From contig CAWUIB010000005.1 of the NCBI GenBank assembly GCA_963922335.1, forward strand, positions 180,370 through 244,369: 64,000 bases of DNA. The letters run 5' to 3'. Position numbers and translations under genes: made by a program. Numbering within the stretch: position 1 is the stretch's first letter; every line of letters starts with the position of its first letter. This stretch comes from CALBPI01 sp963922335 (lineage in GTDB: Bacteria; Pseudomonadota; Gammaproteobacteria; Steroidobacterales; Woeseiaceae). Shown piece by piece: positions 1-9,101 of the stretch. The notes beneath the pieces were generated by a model that saw only the letters and a list, made by a program, of their open reading frames with translations, ran no database searches and was not told where the DNA came from.

Positions 1-1
1 G

Positions 2-868
2 GCCGAAAAGTTGGGGTTCGGACCAGAAACGTGTCTGAAGCGTAACCCACGCTTGGTCTATGGACGGGTGACCGGTTGGGGACAAACCGGACCACTCAGT
101 GGTGCCGCGGGTCACGATATCAATTACATCTCGCTTACCGGTGCACTCGCAGCGATCGGTGATACTGAGAAACCCACGATTCCGCTCAATCTGATTGGCG
201 ATTATGCGGGTGGAAGTTTGTTTTTGGTGGTCGGTATGCTCGCCGCTTTGCTAGAAGCACGCGCATCGGGTCGAGGGCAGGTCGTCGATGCGGCAATAAC
301 AGACGGCTCAGCTCACCTGATGTCTTTGTTTCATACGCTCGGATCGCTCGGAGTATGGCGCACGGATCGTTCCGCTAATCTGCTTGACGGTGCAGCACCC
401 TTCTACGACGTCTATCGTACTGCCGATAATGAATTTGTCTCGATTGGCTCGCTCGAGCCGCAGTTTTTTGCGCTGTTGGTTGAACGCCTTAGCCTGGATC
501 CGGAGCTTTTCTCCAACCAGCACGATAGTCAGCGTTGGCCCGAAATGCATGAAGCATTGGAGCGGGTTTTTTCGAGCAAGACGCGCGCCGAATGGTCCGA
601 GCTGCTTGAAGGGTCCGATGTCTGCTTTGCACCTGTCCACAACTTCGAGGACGCGCCGGGGCATCCGCATAACCGAGAACGCGAGACTTACGTTGATGTT
701 GGCGGGATCGTTCAACCTGCGCCAGCGCCAAAGTTCTCTGAAACAAAACCCGCAACACCTGCACCGCCGCGACCCGAGGGGAGTGACACTCGAGCGTTGC
801 TGGTTGAGATCGGCTTCTCAGATTCCGAAGTGGACCAGCTTGTCGCGACCGGCGCGGCGTTTGAGTAG
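2..868 (+). CDS. Alpha-methylacyl-CoA racemase / family III CoA transferase (5' truncated by window)
   Basis: This is the C-terminal 288 codons of a CaiB/BaiF (family III) protein; the reading frame is open from base 2, so the true start lies outside the window. The stretch GDYAGGS followed by a helix rich in L/G/A, then GRGQVVDAA and DGSAHL, is the signature of the alpha-methylacyl-CoA racemase branch. In that branch the Asp of the GD(F/Y)GGG motif is catalytic and epimerises 2-methylacyl-CoA thioesters by alpha-proton exchange. It is expected to be cytosolic and to act in branched-chain lipid or sterol side-chain degradation. A CoA transferase role is the alternative. The gene is convergent with the stress protein that follows, with a 4-base gap. 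Confidence 0.85.
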   Translation, partial: AEKLGFGPETCLKRNPRLVYGRVTGWGQTGPLSGAAGHDINYISLTGALAAIGDTEKPTIPLNLIGDYAGGSLFLVVGMLAALLEARASGRGQVVDAAITDGSAHLMSLFHTLGSLGVWRTDRSANLLDGAAPFYDVYRTADNEFVSIGSLEPQFFALLVERLSLDPELFSNQHDSQRWPEMHEALERVFSSKTRAEWSELLEGSDVCFAPVHNFEDAPGHPHNRERETYVDVGGIVQPAPAPKFSETKPATPAPPRPEGSDTRALLVEIGFSDSEVDQLVATGAAFE

Positions 869-872
869 ACGG

Positions 873-1826
873 CTATAGGGTCACGGGACTCACAAATCCT
901 TCCGGTTTGACCGTCAATACCGAACAGGAGAGCTGCCCAAGGATGGTTTCTGCGGTGTTGCCGATGACGATTCCCGGGATGCCGGTTCGGCCAACCGTCC
1001 CCATGACGACCAACTCTGCGCCAAGCCCGCGGGCCAATTCGGGGACGCGCTGCCCTGGATTACCTTGCAGCAGGTGTACTGTTGGCTTGAGGTAATGACC
1101 CACGTTCCCGTCATTCGCGCAGTGTGTTGCAACGAAGCGATCGATCCAATCGCGACGTGTGGCTTGTTCATCCTCTAGTAACGCATCGACGTCATATTTC
1201 GACATGCCGCTTCGCGGAGAGCGCATGAAGCTTTCATGTCTGAGCATCCACGTGTGCACGACGTGAAGCTCGGAGAATTCGGATAGTGCGACCGAAGCGG
1301 CGATTTCCAGGACTTGGGCATTTAGCGCATCAACCTCCGGGTTCTCGGGGTCGTAGTCCAGTGCCGCGATAACTTCGCGAAACGCGGTTTGTTGCGTGGA
1401 CTTGATAAGCCACAGCGGACATGGGCACTTTCGCAGCAGCTTTAAGTCTGTACCGAAAAACAGTCGCGCCAATCCCTCCAGTGGTTCAACCGCCTTGATC
1501 ACCAGATCCCGATCAGACAGTAAGACTTCGCGAATAATTTCGATGAAGGGCTTGCCCAGCAGGACCTCGCAATGAATCGAGTCGATACCGCTCGGCTTTT
1601 GAGCAACCATGCTCTTAAGCTCCTCGGTACGTCGATTGACCATTGCCCTCAACAAAGGACTCGAGCCGTTGAGATGTTCGAATTTTTCGTGCTCGTTTAC
1701 ATCGATGACCCCAACCACGGTCAGCCTTGCCTGATTGTTGCTGGCGAGTTCGAAAGCTTGCGCAAGCGCAGCCTCGTAGGGAGCACTGAAGTCGGTAACG
1801 AACAAAATATTGCAGAAACGTTGCAT
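873..1826 (-). CDS. Universal stress protein, tandem UspA domains (UspE-like)
   Basis: A 317-residue cytosolic protein with two Usp folds (about residues 1-150 and 155-310). The second domain keeps the nucleotide-binding signature G-x2-G-x9-G-N-T (GTVGRTG followed by IGNT near residues 281-298). The first domain lacks it, so probably only one half binds ATP, as in UspE-type proteins. Usp proteins support survival under starvation and oxidative or metabolic stress; no enzymatic role is implied. The start is well fixed: a near-perfect AAGGAGGTG Shine-Dalgarno lies on the minus strand at 1831-1839, five bases before the ATG. It reads away from the DUF885-like gene, and the 138 bases between them must hold both promoters. 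Confidence 0.88.
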   Translation of the reverse strand: MQRFCNILFVTDFSAPYEAALAQAFELASNNQARLTVVGVIDVNEHEKFEHLNGSSPLLRAMVNRRTEELKSMVAQKPSGIDSIHCEVLLGKPFIEIIREVLLSDRDLVIKAVEPLEGLARLFFGTDLKLLRKCPCPLWLIKSTQQTAFREVIAALDYDPENPEVDALNAQVLEIAASVALSEFSELHVVHTWMLRHESFMRSPRSGMSKYDVDALLEDEQATRRDWIDRFVATHCANDGNVGHYLKPTVHLLQGNPGQRVPELARGLGAELVVMGTVGRTGIPGIVIGNTAETILGQLSCSVLTVKPEGFVSPVTL

Positions 1827-1964
1827 GGTTCACCTCCTTATTGCCCTCCACACGAGATTAGAGATTTTGTATTGGCCTGGGGAAGATTTTGTCGAACGAA
1901 AGTTCGAATCTCTCGGGTGGGAGTTCTCTGGTAGGCTCGCAGTCATTCGTGTTGGAGGTCGAAG

Positions 1965-3569
1965 ATGCTCAAGAGATTTATTCCCCTGCTGATGCTCTGG
2001 TCTTGCGCTGTCGCCGACGAGCATGCCGACGTGGTCGAGCTTTTCGAGCGCTGGCGTGCATTCGAACAGCCACCACTGTTGCACGGTGCACCTGACTATA
2101 CGCAGGCGCAGTTTGAACGCCGTCAGGCAGCGTTCGAGAAGCTCCGCTTAGTGCTGAACAGTATGGAAATCGCCGATTGGCCCGTTGGGGAGCAAGTTGA
2201 CTGGCATCTCGTGCGTGCGGAGATGAACGGTTACGACTTCAATCGCCGGGTCTTGATGCCGTGGGCGCGGGATCCTGCCTTCTACAACACCATCTGGACT
2301 TATCGTAGCGACGTGCCCGCGCACGAGGGCCCGACACATCACGCGGTGGTCGAGCTTTGGCAGTACACGTTCCCTCTCAGCGAAGCGGAGGAGGCTCGGC
2401 TAGCACGGGAGTTGTCGGTAATCCCACCGTTGTTTGCCCAGGCAAAGGAGAACCTCACGGGAAACGCACGGGATCTTTGGATCACAGGTATCCGCGATGT
2501 TCGCTCCGACATCGTCGATCTGGACAACATTGAATCGCAGCTGACCAAATCAACCAGTGAGCAGCTCCGCAACGTCATTGCTGAAGCCAGGGAGGCGGCG
2601 GTGGACTTGGTCGCATGGCTGGAGTCTCAGGCACCCGAGAAGACAGGTCCGTCAGGTATCGGGAAGGAGAACTACACGTGGTATCTGCAGAATGTGCACC
2701 TGGTGCCGTTGTCCTGGGAAGATGAAGTCCGACTGCTTGAGCGCGAACTTGCCCGCGCATGGTCGTCTCTGAAGCTTGAGGAACAGCGCAATCAGGGACT
2801 CCCGCCGTTGGTCGCCGTGACAAACCAAGAGGAGTATGAAGCCCGAGGCAGAGAGGCGGTAGGACGGATCATGCGCTTCGTGGAAGAGAAGCAAATGCTT
2901 ACAGTCGCTGATTACATGGAACCAGCGTTGCTTGAGCGATTAGGCAGTTTCGTCCCCGAGGAGACGAGAAACTTCTTCTGGATCACAGCGCACCTCGACC
3001 CTGCGCCGCTTTACACGCACTTCTACCACTGGTGGGAGCTCGCGAGAATGGACACAGAGCCCCATCCGAGCCCCGTACGACAAGGCGCATTGCTCTACAA
3101 CATATTCGACAGTCGCAATGAAGGTGCCGCAACCGGCGTTGAAGAGATGTTCATGCATGCCGGGTTGTACGACGACAGCCCTCGATCACGTGAGCTTGTC
3201 TGGATTCTTCTGGCGCAACGCGCTGCCAGAGGGCTTGGTTCGCTCTATGCACACGCCAACGAGATGACAATGGAAGAGGCCGGCGGTGTGCACATGGAGT
3301 GGACGCCGCGCGGCTGGATGAAAACAGAAAAGGAGCTGCTCATATTCGAACAGCACCTGTATCTGCGACAACCAGGATATGGAACAAGTTACGTGACGGG
3401 CAAATACCTCCTTGAGCAAATGCTTGCGGAGTACGCCAAACGGCGGGAGGAAGAAGGGGGAGAGTTTGTCATGGCCGAGTTCTTTGATGAGATGAATCGC
3501 ATTGACAGTATTCCGATGAGTCTTGCTAGTTGGGAAATGACGGGTTTGAAAGCGGATATTCTGAAGTGA
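1965..3569 (+). CDS. Secreted DUF885-family protein lacking the HExxPGHH motif
   Basis: A 534-residue exported protein with a short signal peptide (MLKRFIPLLMLWSCAVA). The C-terminal half matches the DUF885 layout: an EG-containing segment (NEGAATGVEEMFMHAG, in place of EGWALYAE), a helical W.LLAQRAARGL region, then QPGYGTSYVTGK (in place of PGQALSYKIG). DUF885 proteins are putative zinc metallopeptidases that normally carry HE.xPGHH just before the EG segment. Here that stretch reads EPHPSPVRQGALLYNIF, so the HExxH zinc site is absent and the protein may be catalytically inactive or altered. The start is supported by GGAGG six bases upstream. The stop overlaps the next gene's GTG start (GTGA), implying translational coupling. 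Confidence 0.7.
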   Translation: MLKRFIPLLMLWSCAVADEHADVVELFERWRAFEQPPLLHGAPDYTQAQFERRQAAFEKLRLVLNSMEIADWPVGEQVDWHLVRAEMNGYDFNRRVLMPWARDPAFYNTIWTYRSDVPAHEGPTHHAVVELWQYTFPLSEAEEARLARELSVIPPLFAQAKENLTGNARDLWITGIRDVRSDIVDLDNIESQLTKSTSEQLRNVIAEAREAAVDLVAWLESQAPEKTGPSGIGKENYTWYLQNVHLVPLSWEDEVRLLERELARAWSSLKLEEQRNQGLPPLVAVTNQEEYEARGREAVGRIMRFVEEKQMLTVADYMEPALLERLGSFVPEETRNFFWITAHLDPAPLYTHFYHWWELARMDTEPHPSPVRQGALLYNIFDSRNEGAATGVEEMFMHAGLYDDSPRSRELVWILLAQRAARGLGSLYAHANEMTMEEAGGVHMEWTPRGWMKTEKELLIFEQHLYLRQPGYGTSYVTGKYLLEQMLAEYAKRREEEGGEFVMAEFFDEMNRIDSIPMSLASWEMTGLKADILK

Positions 3570-5089
3570 CAGGGGTCTGGCTTGGCTCAGCGCGGGTGCT
3601 AAAGCTCTGCGCGCTCATTTTGTTTCTGTGGGGGACGAGCAACGCATCCGCAGCTTGGCGCGTTGCGGAAACGGATAATTTCGTAATCTACGCAAATGCT
3701 CGCGAGGGGACGATTCGTAAACAGGCAGAGCGGCTTGAGCGCTACCACTGTGGCTTGAGTCTACGCTTCGGGTTGAAAGAGTGCGCAAAACTGGGTCGGC
3801 TCAACAGGCTCACGATTTTTGTGGTCAAGAATGCGAAGGAGATGCGCGAATTGTATGGGGACAATGGTCGGTATATCGGCGCCTTCTACATACCACGCGC
3901 CGGTCGCTCAGTGGCGTTCGCCCAAAAACTCGACGTGGGCAAATTCGCGGTTGAGGGTAACGAGGCGTCGCTCTTCCACGAATACGCTCATCACTTCATG
4001 TTTAACCTTGCGAACACCGCCTATCCGCTGTGGTTCTCCGAAGGGTTTGCTGAGTTCTACTCTGCAGCGGCTTTTGACAAGGAAGGAGGTGTCATCTTCG
4101 GTCGTCCTGCCAAGGAGCGATTTTACGAGTTACAAGTGTCGCGGCAGGTCCCCATCGAAATTCTTGTGGATACGCAACGCTACCGGAAGTGGCGAAAGAA
4201 GAAGGTGTACGATTCGTTCTATGGGCAAAGTTGGCTGCTGTTCCACTACCTGCAGTTTGCAGCGGAACGAAAAGGGCAGCTGCGCGCCTATCTGGAGTTG
4301 CTGAAAAGCGATATTTCTGACACTGCTGCCGCTCAGGAAGCATTTGGAGATCTTTGGCAGCTCCAGAAGGAAATGTATACATACCTCAACCAGAACCGTC
4401 TCAATGCGTTACTGGTCAGCGCTGATCGTTTTGTAATCAGCGACATCGCTGTTCGGAAACTGACCAAAGCGGAAGCTGCGATTCTGCCAGCAAGACTCCG
4501 TTCGGAGCGAGGCGTTGACGAAGTCGAGGCCGTCGAAGTAGTTGAGGAGGCCGAGCAAGTTGCCAGCAAGTACTCTGAGAGTGCGCCGGTGTGGGAGGTG
4601 CTCGCCGAGGCACGCTTCGACGTTGATGATTTCCAGGGCACGCTCGATGCAGCTGATCGCGCGCTAAAGATAGATCCGCTGAGTGTTCGTGCACGGATAT
4701 ACAGAAGCTATGCATACACCGAACTTGCGATGCAGGATCAGTCGGCAGATAGCTGGTCGCAGGTATCGCGTGTACTTGATGAAAATCTCAAATTTGCGCC
4801 GGACCATCCAATTTTCTTACGCGAGTATTATCTTGGTTTTCTTCGTCGGGGGAATCCACCCTCAGCTGAAGCTGTGGAACGACTTGAACGCGCTCTGTAT
4901 TTAGCGCCTTATGACGATGGTCTGCGTTTGCTGCTAGCGCAACAATTTGTCCGCGATAGAAACTTTGCTGAAGCGATAGCGACGCTAGACGTCATCGCAT
5001 CGAATTCTCACAGCAGGTTTCAAGACGAAGCGAATCGGTTGCGCGACCTTGCGATAAAGCAGCTCGAGAACACTGAAGTGGAGCCCTGA
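3566..5089 (+). CDS. Exported HExxH metallopeptidase with C-terminal TPR repeats
   Basis: A 507-residue protein. The GTG at 3566 overlaps the preceding TGA and begins a clear signal peptide (h-region LCALILFLWG, likely cut after ASA); an earlier in-frame ATG at 3530 would add 12 residues inside the previous gene. The zinc site HEYAHH is at about residues 138-143, with the third ligand Glu in WFSEGFAEFY near residue 159, a gluzincin pattern resembling DUF1570/peptidase MA proteins. Residues about 320-500 form helical TPR-like pairs (for example DAADRALKIDPLSVRARIY and ERALYLAPYDDGLRLLLAQ). I infer a periplasmic peptidase with a protein-binding tail. It is followed after 4 bases by the ABC exporter, so all three genes probably form one operon. 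Confidence 0.75.
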   Translation: MTGVWLGSARVLKLCALILFLWGTSNASAAWRVAETDNFVIYANAREGTIRKQAERLERYHCGLSLRFGLKECAKLGRLNRLTIFVVKNAKEMRELYGDNGRYIGAFYIPRAGRSVAFAQKLDVGKFAVEGNEASLFHEYAHHFMFNLANTAYPLWFSEGFAEFYSAAAFDKEGGVIFGRPAKERFYELQVSRQVPIEILVDTQRYRKWRKKKVYDSFYGQSWLLFHYLQFAAERKGQLRAYLELLKSDISDTAAAQEAFGDLWQLQKEMYTYLNQNRLNALLVSADRFVISDIAVRKLTKAEAAILPARLRSERGVDEVEAVEVVEEAEQVASKYSESAPVWEVLAEARFDVDDFQGTLDAADRALKIDPLSVRARIYRSYAYTELAMQDQSADSWSQVSRVLDENLKFAPDHPIFLREYYLGFLRRGNPPSAEAVERLERALYLAPYDDGLRLLLAQQFVRDRNFAEAIATLDVIASNSHSRFQDEANRLRDLAIKQLENTEVEP

Positions 5090-5093
5090 AGCA

Positions 5094-6923
5094 GTGTTTC
5101 GGTTCTTTGAGTCCAGAATCGACCCTTATCCGGCGGAGCATCCGGAGGCACCACCTCGCGCGCTACTTGGATTTTGTTGGAACTATACGCAGCCGGTGAT
5201 TGGCTGGATCGTCTTGATGGCGGCTCTGAGTGCCTTTATCGCAGTCGGCGAAGTCGCACTGTTCGGTTTTCTGGGATCTTTGGTGGACTGGCTATCCACA
5301 GCGGATCGTGTTGATTTTCTATCTCGCGAGGGCGGTCGTCTTTGGTTGATGGGACTGTTTTTGCTGGTCATTTTGCCGGCGGCGGTCGTCGCTCAATCGC
5401 TGATCATTCACCAGACACTGCTCGGCAATTACCCGATGATCGGACGCTGGCAGATGCATCGCTACCTGCTCGGACAGAGTCTGGCTTTCTTTGCCGACGA
5501 GTTCGCTGGTCGTGTAGCGACAAAAGTCATGCAGACCGCGCTCGCGGTTCGCGAAACCGTGATGAAGGTGACGGATGTCCTCGTCTATGTGCTGGTGTAC
5601 TTCATATCCGTTGTTGTGATGGTTGCGCAGTCGGATTTGCGTCTCGCACTGCCACTGGTTGCATGGGTTGTGATCTACGCAACGGCAGTCCGGGTTTTCG
5701 TGCCGCGACTCTCGGTGGTGAGCCAACGCCAAGCGGATGCGCGTTCGATCATGACCGGAAGAATTGTAGACAGCTACACCAACATAATGACCGTGAAGCT
5801 GTTCTCGCACGCAGGCCGCGAGGCCAAGTACGCGAAAGAGGGCATGGATTCATTCCTGGCCACCGTGCATGAGCAGATGCGCCTGGTCACGCTCATGCAA
5901 AGCTGTGTTTATTTAAATAACGTCATTCTGGTATTCGGCATTTCGGCACTGTCGATCTGGCTATGGCTTCAAGACAGCGTGTCTATCGGTGCTATTGCCA
6001 TCGCCATTGCACTTGCGCTGAGACTCAATGGCATGTCGCAGTGGATCATGTGGGAGCTATCTTCGTTGTTCGAAAATATTGGCGTCGTGCACGATGGTGC
6101 ATCCATGATGGCGCGCGAACGTCAGGTTGTCGATCAACCCGAAGCATCCTCGTTGTCGGTCGAACAAGGGGCGATCGAGTTCGATCGCGTTCGTTTCCAC
6201 TATGGCAAAGGGTCCGGTGCGATAGAGAATCTATCTCTGCGGATTGAACCCGGTGAGAAAATTGGACTCGTTGGGCGTTCGGGTGCAGGCAAGACGACGC
6301 TGACGAATGTGCTTCTGCGGTTTTATGACCTGGAAGGCGGTGCAATCCGTGTTGATGGCACCGATATTTCGACCGTGTCCCAAGATTCGCTTCGCAGTCA
6401 GATTGGTGTGGTGACTCAGGATACCTCGCTGTTGCACCGGTCGATTCGAGAGAACATCGCCTATTCGCGACCGGAAGTGTCGGATGAACAGATCATCAGG
6501 GCGGCGGAACGTGCCAAAGCTTGGGAATTTATTGAGTCAATCGAGGACCGAAACGGGCGACAAGGGCTTGATGCATTCGTCGGTGAGCGTGGCGTTAAAC
6601 TGTCAGGCGGACAACGACAACGTATTGCGATTGCGCGCGTATTTCTTAAGGACGCACCGATCCTAATTCTGGATGAAGCGACATCCGCACTGGATTCTGA
6701 GGTTGAAGCAGCGATTCAGGAAAGTTTGTTCGAATTGATGGCGGGCAAAACAGTCATCGCGATTGCACATCGACTGTCCACGATCGCATCGTTGGATCGA
6801 CTCGTCGTGATGGACGAGGGGAGCATCGTCGAGATGGGAACACATGCCGAGTTGGTCGCCGAGGGCGGCGTGTACGCTGATCTCTGGGCGCGGCAATCTG
6901 GCGGATTCCTTGGCAACGAGTAG
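5094..6923 (+). CDS. ABC exporter, fused permease-ATPase half-transporter
   Basis: A 609-residue half-transporter. Six membrane helices fall in about residues 35-330, followed by the nucleotide-binding domain: Walker A GRSGAGKTT near 394-402, Q-loop VTQD, signature LSGGQ near 503, Walker B ILILDEA near 523, and H-loop AHRLST near 557. It would act as a homodimer in the inner membrane, exporting lipids, peptides or drugs; the sequence does not fix the substrate. The start is GTG, 4 bases after the metallopeptidase stop. Being downstream of a DUF885-like protein and an exported metallopeptidase, it could handle a peptide or be coupled to their function, but that is inference. Confidence 0.88.
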   Translation: MFRFFESRIDPYPAEHPEAPPRALLGFCWNYTQPVIGWIVLMAALSAFIAVGEVALFGFLGSLVDWLSTADRVDFLSREGGRLWLMGLFLLVILPAAVVAQSLIIHQTLLGNYPMIGRWQMHRYLLGQSLAFFADEFAGRVATKVMQTALAVRETVMKVTDVLVYVLVYFISVVVMVAQSDLRLALPLVAWVVIYATAVRVFVPRLSVVSQRQADARSIMTGRIVDSYTNIMTVKLFSHAGREAKYAKEGMDSFLATVHEQMRLVTLMQSCVYLNNVILVFGISALSIWLWLQDSVSIGAIAIAIALALRLNGMSQWIMWELSSLFENIGVVHDGASMMARERQVVDQPEASSLSVEQGAIEFDRVRFHYGKGSGAIENLSLRIEPGEKIGLVGRSGAGKTTLTNVLLRFYDLEGGAIRVDGTDISTVSQDSLRSQIGVVTQDTSLLHRSIRENIAYSRPEVSDEQIIRAAERAKAWEFIESIEDRNGRQGLDAFVGERGVKLSGGQRQRIAIARVFLKDAPILILDEATSALDSEVEAAIQESLFELMAGKTVIAIAHRLSTIASLDRLVVMDEGSIVEMGTHAELVAEGGVYADLWARQSGGFLGNE

Positions 6924-7019
6924 GGAAATTCTTTGCGGCAAAGCGTCTTCGCTAAACCATTCCATTAGAAGCAGCATCAAAGGTGGGTCGATAATCAGGA
7001 ACATGTGGGGAGGGAAACC

Positions 7020-9056
7020 ATGTTCAGACGAGTCACCTGCCTTACTCTGTTGGTCGCCTGTGGTTGGGCGTCAGCGGACAACGGCGAGATTGCGCACGCC
7101 CATCAGATAGATTCCATTCAAATTGATGGCCGTCTTGATGAGTGGCCTCAAGATCTGCCCGTATTCCGGATTCAGCGGCAAGGTGATGGTTTGCCGGTTG
7201 CACCGGACTCGGGTTTCGACGCTACTTTCCGCGCAGCCTACAGCCTGGATACAAATGCGGTCTATGTGGCGATTACCGTCGTTGATGATGTGCATGTTGG
7301 AGCCCCGAATGGAGAACCCGGGGAGTGGACTGACCACGATGCCATCATCACCTATATCGACTTCAATCACACGGTCACCGGATCGGGCGCGGCGCTGTAC
7401 CTAGCCATCGATCAGTATCGTGAAATGATGAGTGGTGAGACGAGTTGGGATGCCGATATCGTTGACGCGGGTTGGGATTCGGCCGATGTGGCCGTCATCA
7501 GAGACGGTGCTACCACTGTTTACGAATGGCAGTTCACGAGTTCGAAGCCACTATCCGTGGACTCGACAATTGGGCTGGATTTTCTCGTGGTTGATCACGA
7601 TGCACCGGGAGAGACAGCGGACGGCGCGCTGTACTCCTGGGGGCGCGGATTCGGTAAGAGTCAAGCTGGCGGTCGGACAGCAGACCTGCTGCTTGTTGGG
7701 CAAGCCACACAGTTTGGCACTTTGCGCGGGACGGCAGTCCTGCCAGTCGATGCCGAAGAGGGTGATGAGACCCTGCGTTTGCGCGTCCAGTCTCTGGCGG
7801 ACCCAAGACTATGGATGCAGACTCGAACCGATGCTCAGGGAGCATATGAGTTAACGCTGCCGGTAGGCGAATACAGGCTCAGCAGTGTTGACCAGGTGAT
7901 TTGGGTGGGGGATCGACCGGATGTGATCGCACCGGCTGAACCTCTGGAGGTGGCGATCAAAGCCAATGCGGTAACCGACGCTGGCGCGATGGAATTACTG
8001 GTGCTCGATGAGCCTGTTCGCATGCCGGCGCAGGGCGCCTTGTTTGATTTTTCCGCAAAAGACGCTGCGGATCTCGAGCGGGCTATGAACGCCTGGATGG
8101 ATCATTACCAGGTACCGGGTGTTTCGCTCGCTTTGGTGAAAGACGGAGAAGTCATCCACCACGCGGTGTACGGTGTGCAGAGCGTATACAGCAGCAAGGC
8201 CGTCACCAGCGATACGTTGTTCGAGGCGGCGTCGATCACCAAGACAGTATTCGCATTCACCGTTAACCGACTCGCGGAGCGTGGCGAGATCGACCTCGAT
8301 CGCCCGCTATACACTTATCTCCCTTTTGAGGAGATAGCGCATGATGAGCGCTACAAAAAGATCACTGCTCGCCACGTGCTCTCCCATCAGACGGGCTTTC
8401 CGAATTGGCGTTGGGCCAATGACGATGGAGAGATGGACATCAAGTTTTATCCAGGGATTCAGTACGGCTACTCCGGGGAAGGCTTTGAATATCTTGGCAG
8501 AGTTGTATCGCACATTTTGGATGAGCCGCTTGAAGATATCGTGAGACGCGAGACCGTAGAGGTCATGAATTTCACGCCACGTACTTTTTTCGCGGAGGCG
8601 CCTGAGTTGCACGAGCACACGTCGCGGGGACATCTATCCGGCATGACGGGTCCGCATGATTTTCCTTCTGAAATCGGCGTTGCGTACAGCATGTACACCG
8701 AGGCAAGTTCTTTTGCCAATTTCCTGATTGGCCTGCTGGCGAAAGAAGGTTTGTCGGCGGAATCGTACGCGCTGATGCTGGAGCCACAGGTAGCGGTGCC
8801 CGCGGAGCCTGGCGAGAAACCGGGGTGGCCAGCACGTTACGGCCTCGGCTTTCACATGATGAACTCACCGTTCGGTCTTGCCTACGGGCACGGCGGTCAC
8901 AATGGCAACTTCAGTTGCCTGTTCGAGATCTATCCTGAGCACGATATGGGTTTCGTGGTGTTCACCAATGCCGACAACGGTTGGTTGCTCGCAGAATCGC
9001 TGCGCGAATACCTCGTGATCGGTGCTGCTGTTGATGCGGAGGAATCAGCCGACTGA
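7020..9056 (+). CDS. Exported CBM9-like / beta-lactamase-fold serine hydrolase
   Basis: A 678-residue exported protein. The ATG at 7020 follows a strong GGGGAGGG site and starts a signal peptide (MFRRVTCLTLLVACGWASA); a GTG at 7005 is in frame but overlaps that ribosome site. Residues about 25-220 resemble a carbohydrate-binding family 9/DOMON-like sandwich (IDGRLDEWP, a typical CBM9 opening), followed by a carboxypeptidase-regulatory-like stretch (GAYELTLPVGEYRL). Residues about 345-665 are a class C beta-lactamase/DD-peptidase fold: S405-I-T-K408, Y484-S-G in place of YxN, and H624-G-G for the third motif. It probably hydrolyses an ester or D-amino peptide in the periplasm. The YSG variant makes beta-lactam resistance unlikely. 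Confidence 0.82.
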   Translation: MFRRVTCLTLLVACGWASADNGEIAHAHQIDSIQIDGRLDEWPQDLPVFRIQRQGDGLPVAPDSGFDATFRAAYSLDTNAVYVAITVVDDVHVGAPNGEPGEWTDHDAIITYIDFNHTVTGSGAALYLAIDQYREMMSGETSWDADIVDAGWDSADVAVIRDGATTVYEWQFTSSKPLSVDSTIGLDFLVVDHDAPGETADGALYSWGRGFGKSQAGGRTADLLLVGQATQFGTLRGTAVLPVDAEEGDETLRLRVQSLADPRLWMQTRTDAQGAYELTLPVGEYRLSSVDQVIWVGDRPDVIAPAEPLEVAIKANAVTDAGAMELLVLDEPVRMPAQGALFDFSAKDAADLERAMNAWMDHYQVPGVSLALVKDGEVIHHAVYGVQSVYSSKAVTSDTLFEAASITKTVFAFTVNRLAERGEIDLDRPLYTYLPFEEIAHDERYKKITARHVLSHQTGFPNWRWANDDGEMDIKFYPGIQYGYSGEGFEYLGRVVSHILDEPLEDIVRRETVEVMNFTPRTFFAEAPELHEHTSRGHLSGMTGPHDFPSEIGVAYSMYTEASSFANFLIGLLAKEGLSAESYALMLEPQVAVPAEPGEKPGWPARYGLGFHMMNSPFGLAYGHGGHNGNFSCLFEIYPEHDMGFVVFTNADNGWLLAESLREYLVIGAAVDAEESAD

Positions 9057-9101
9057 CGCTTGATGCTTGTGAAGTGATGGAAGCTCGGTCAACCTGTATT
9101 C

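Noticed and set aside
384..878. A second plus-strand frame overlapping the racemase gene
   Set aside because: The Ser/Arg-rich translation has no family resemblance, while the overlapping frame has all AMACR motifs.
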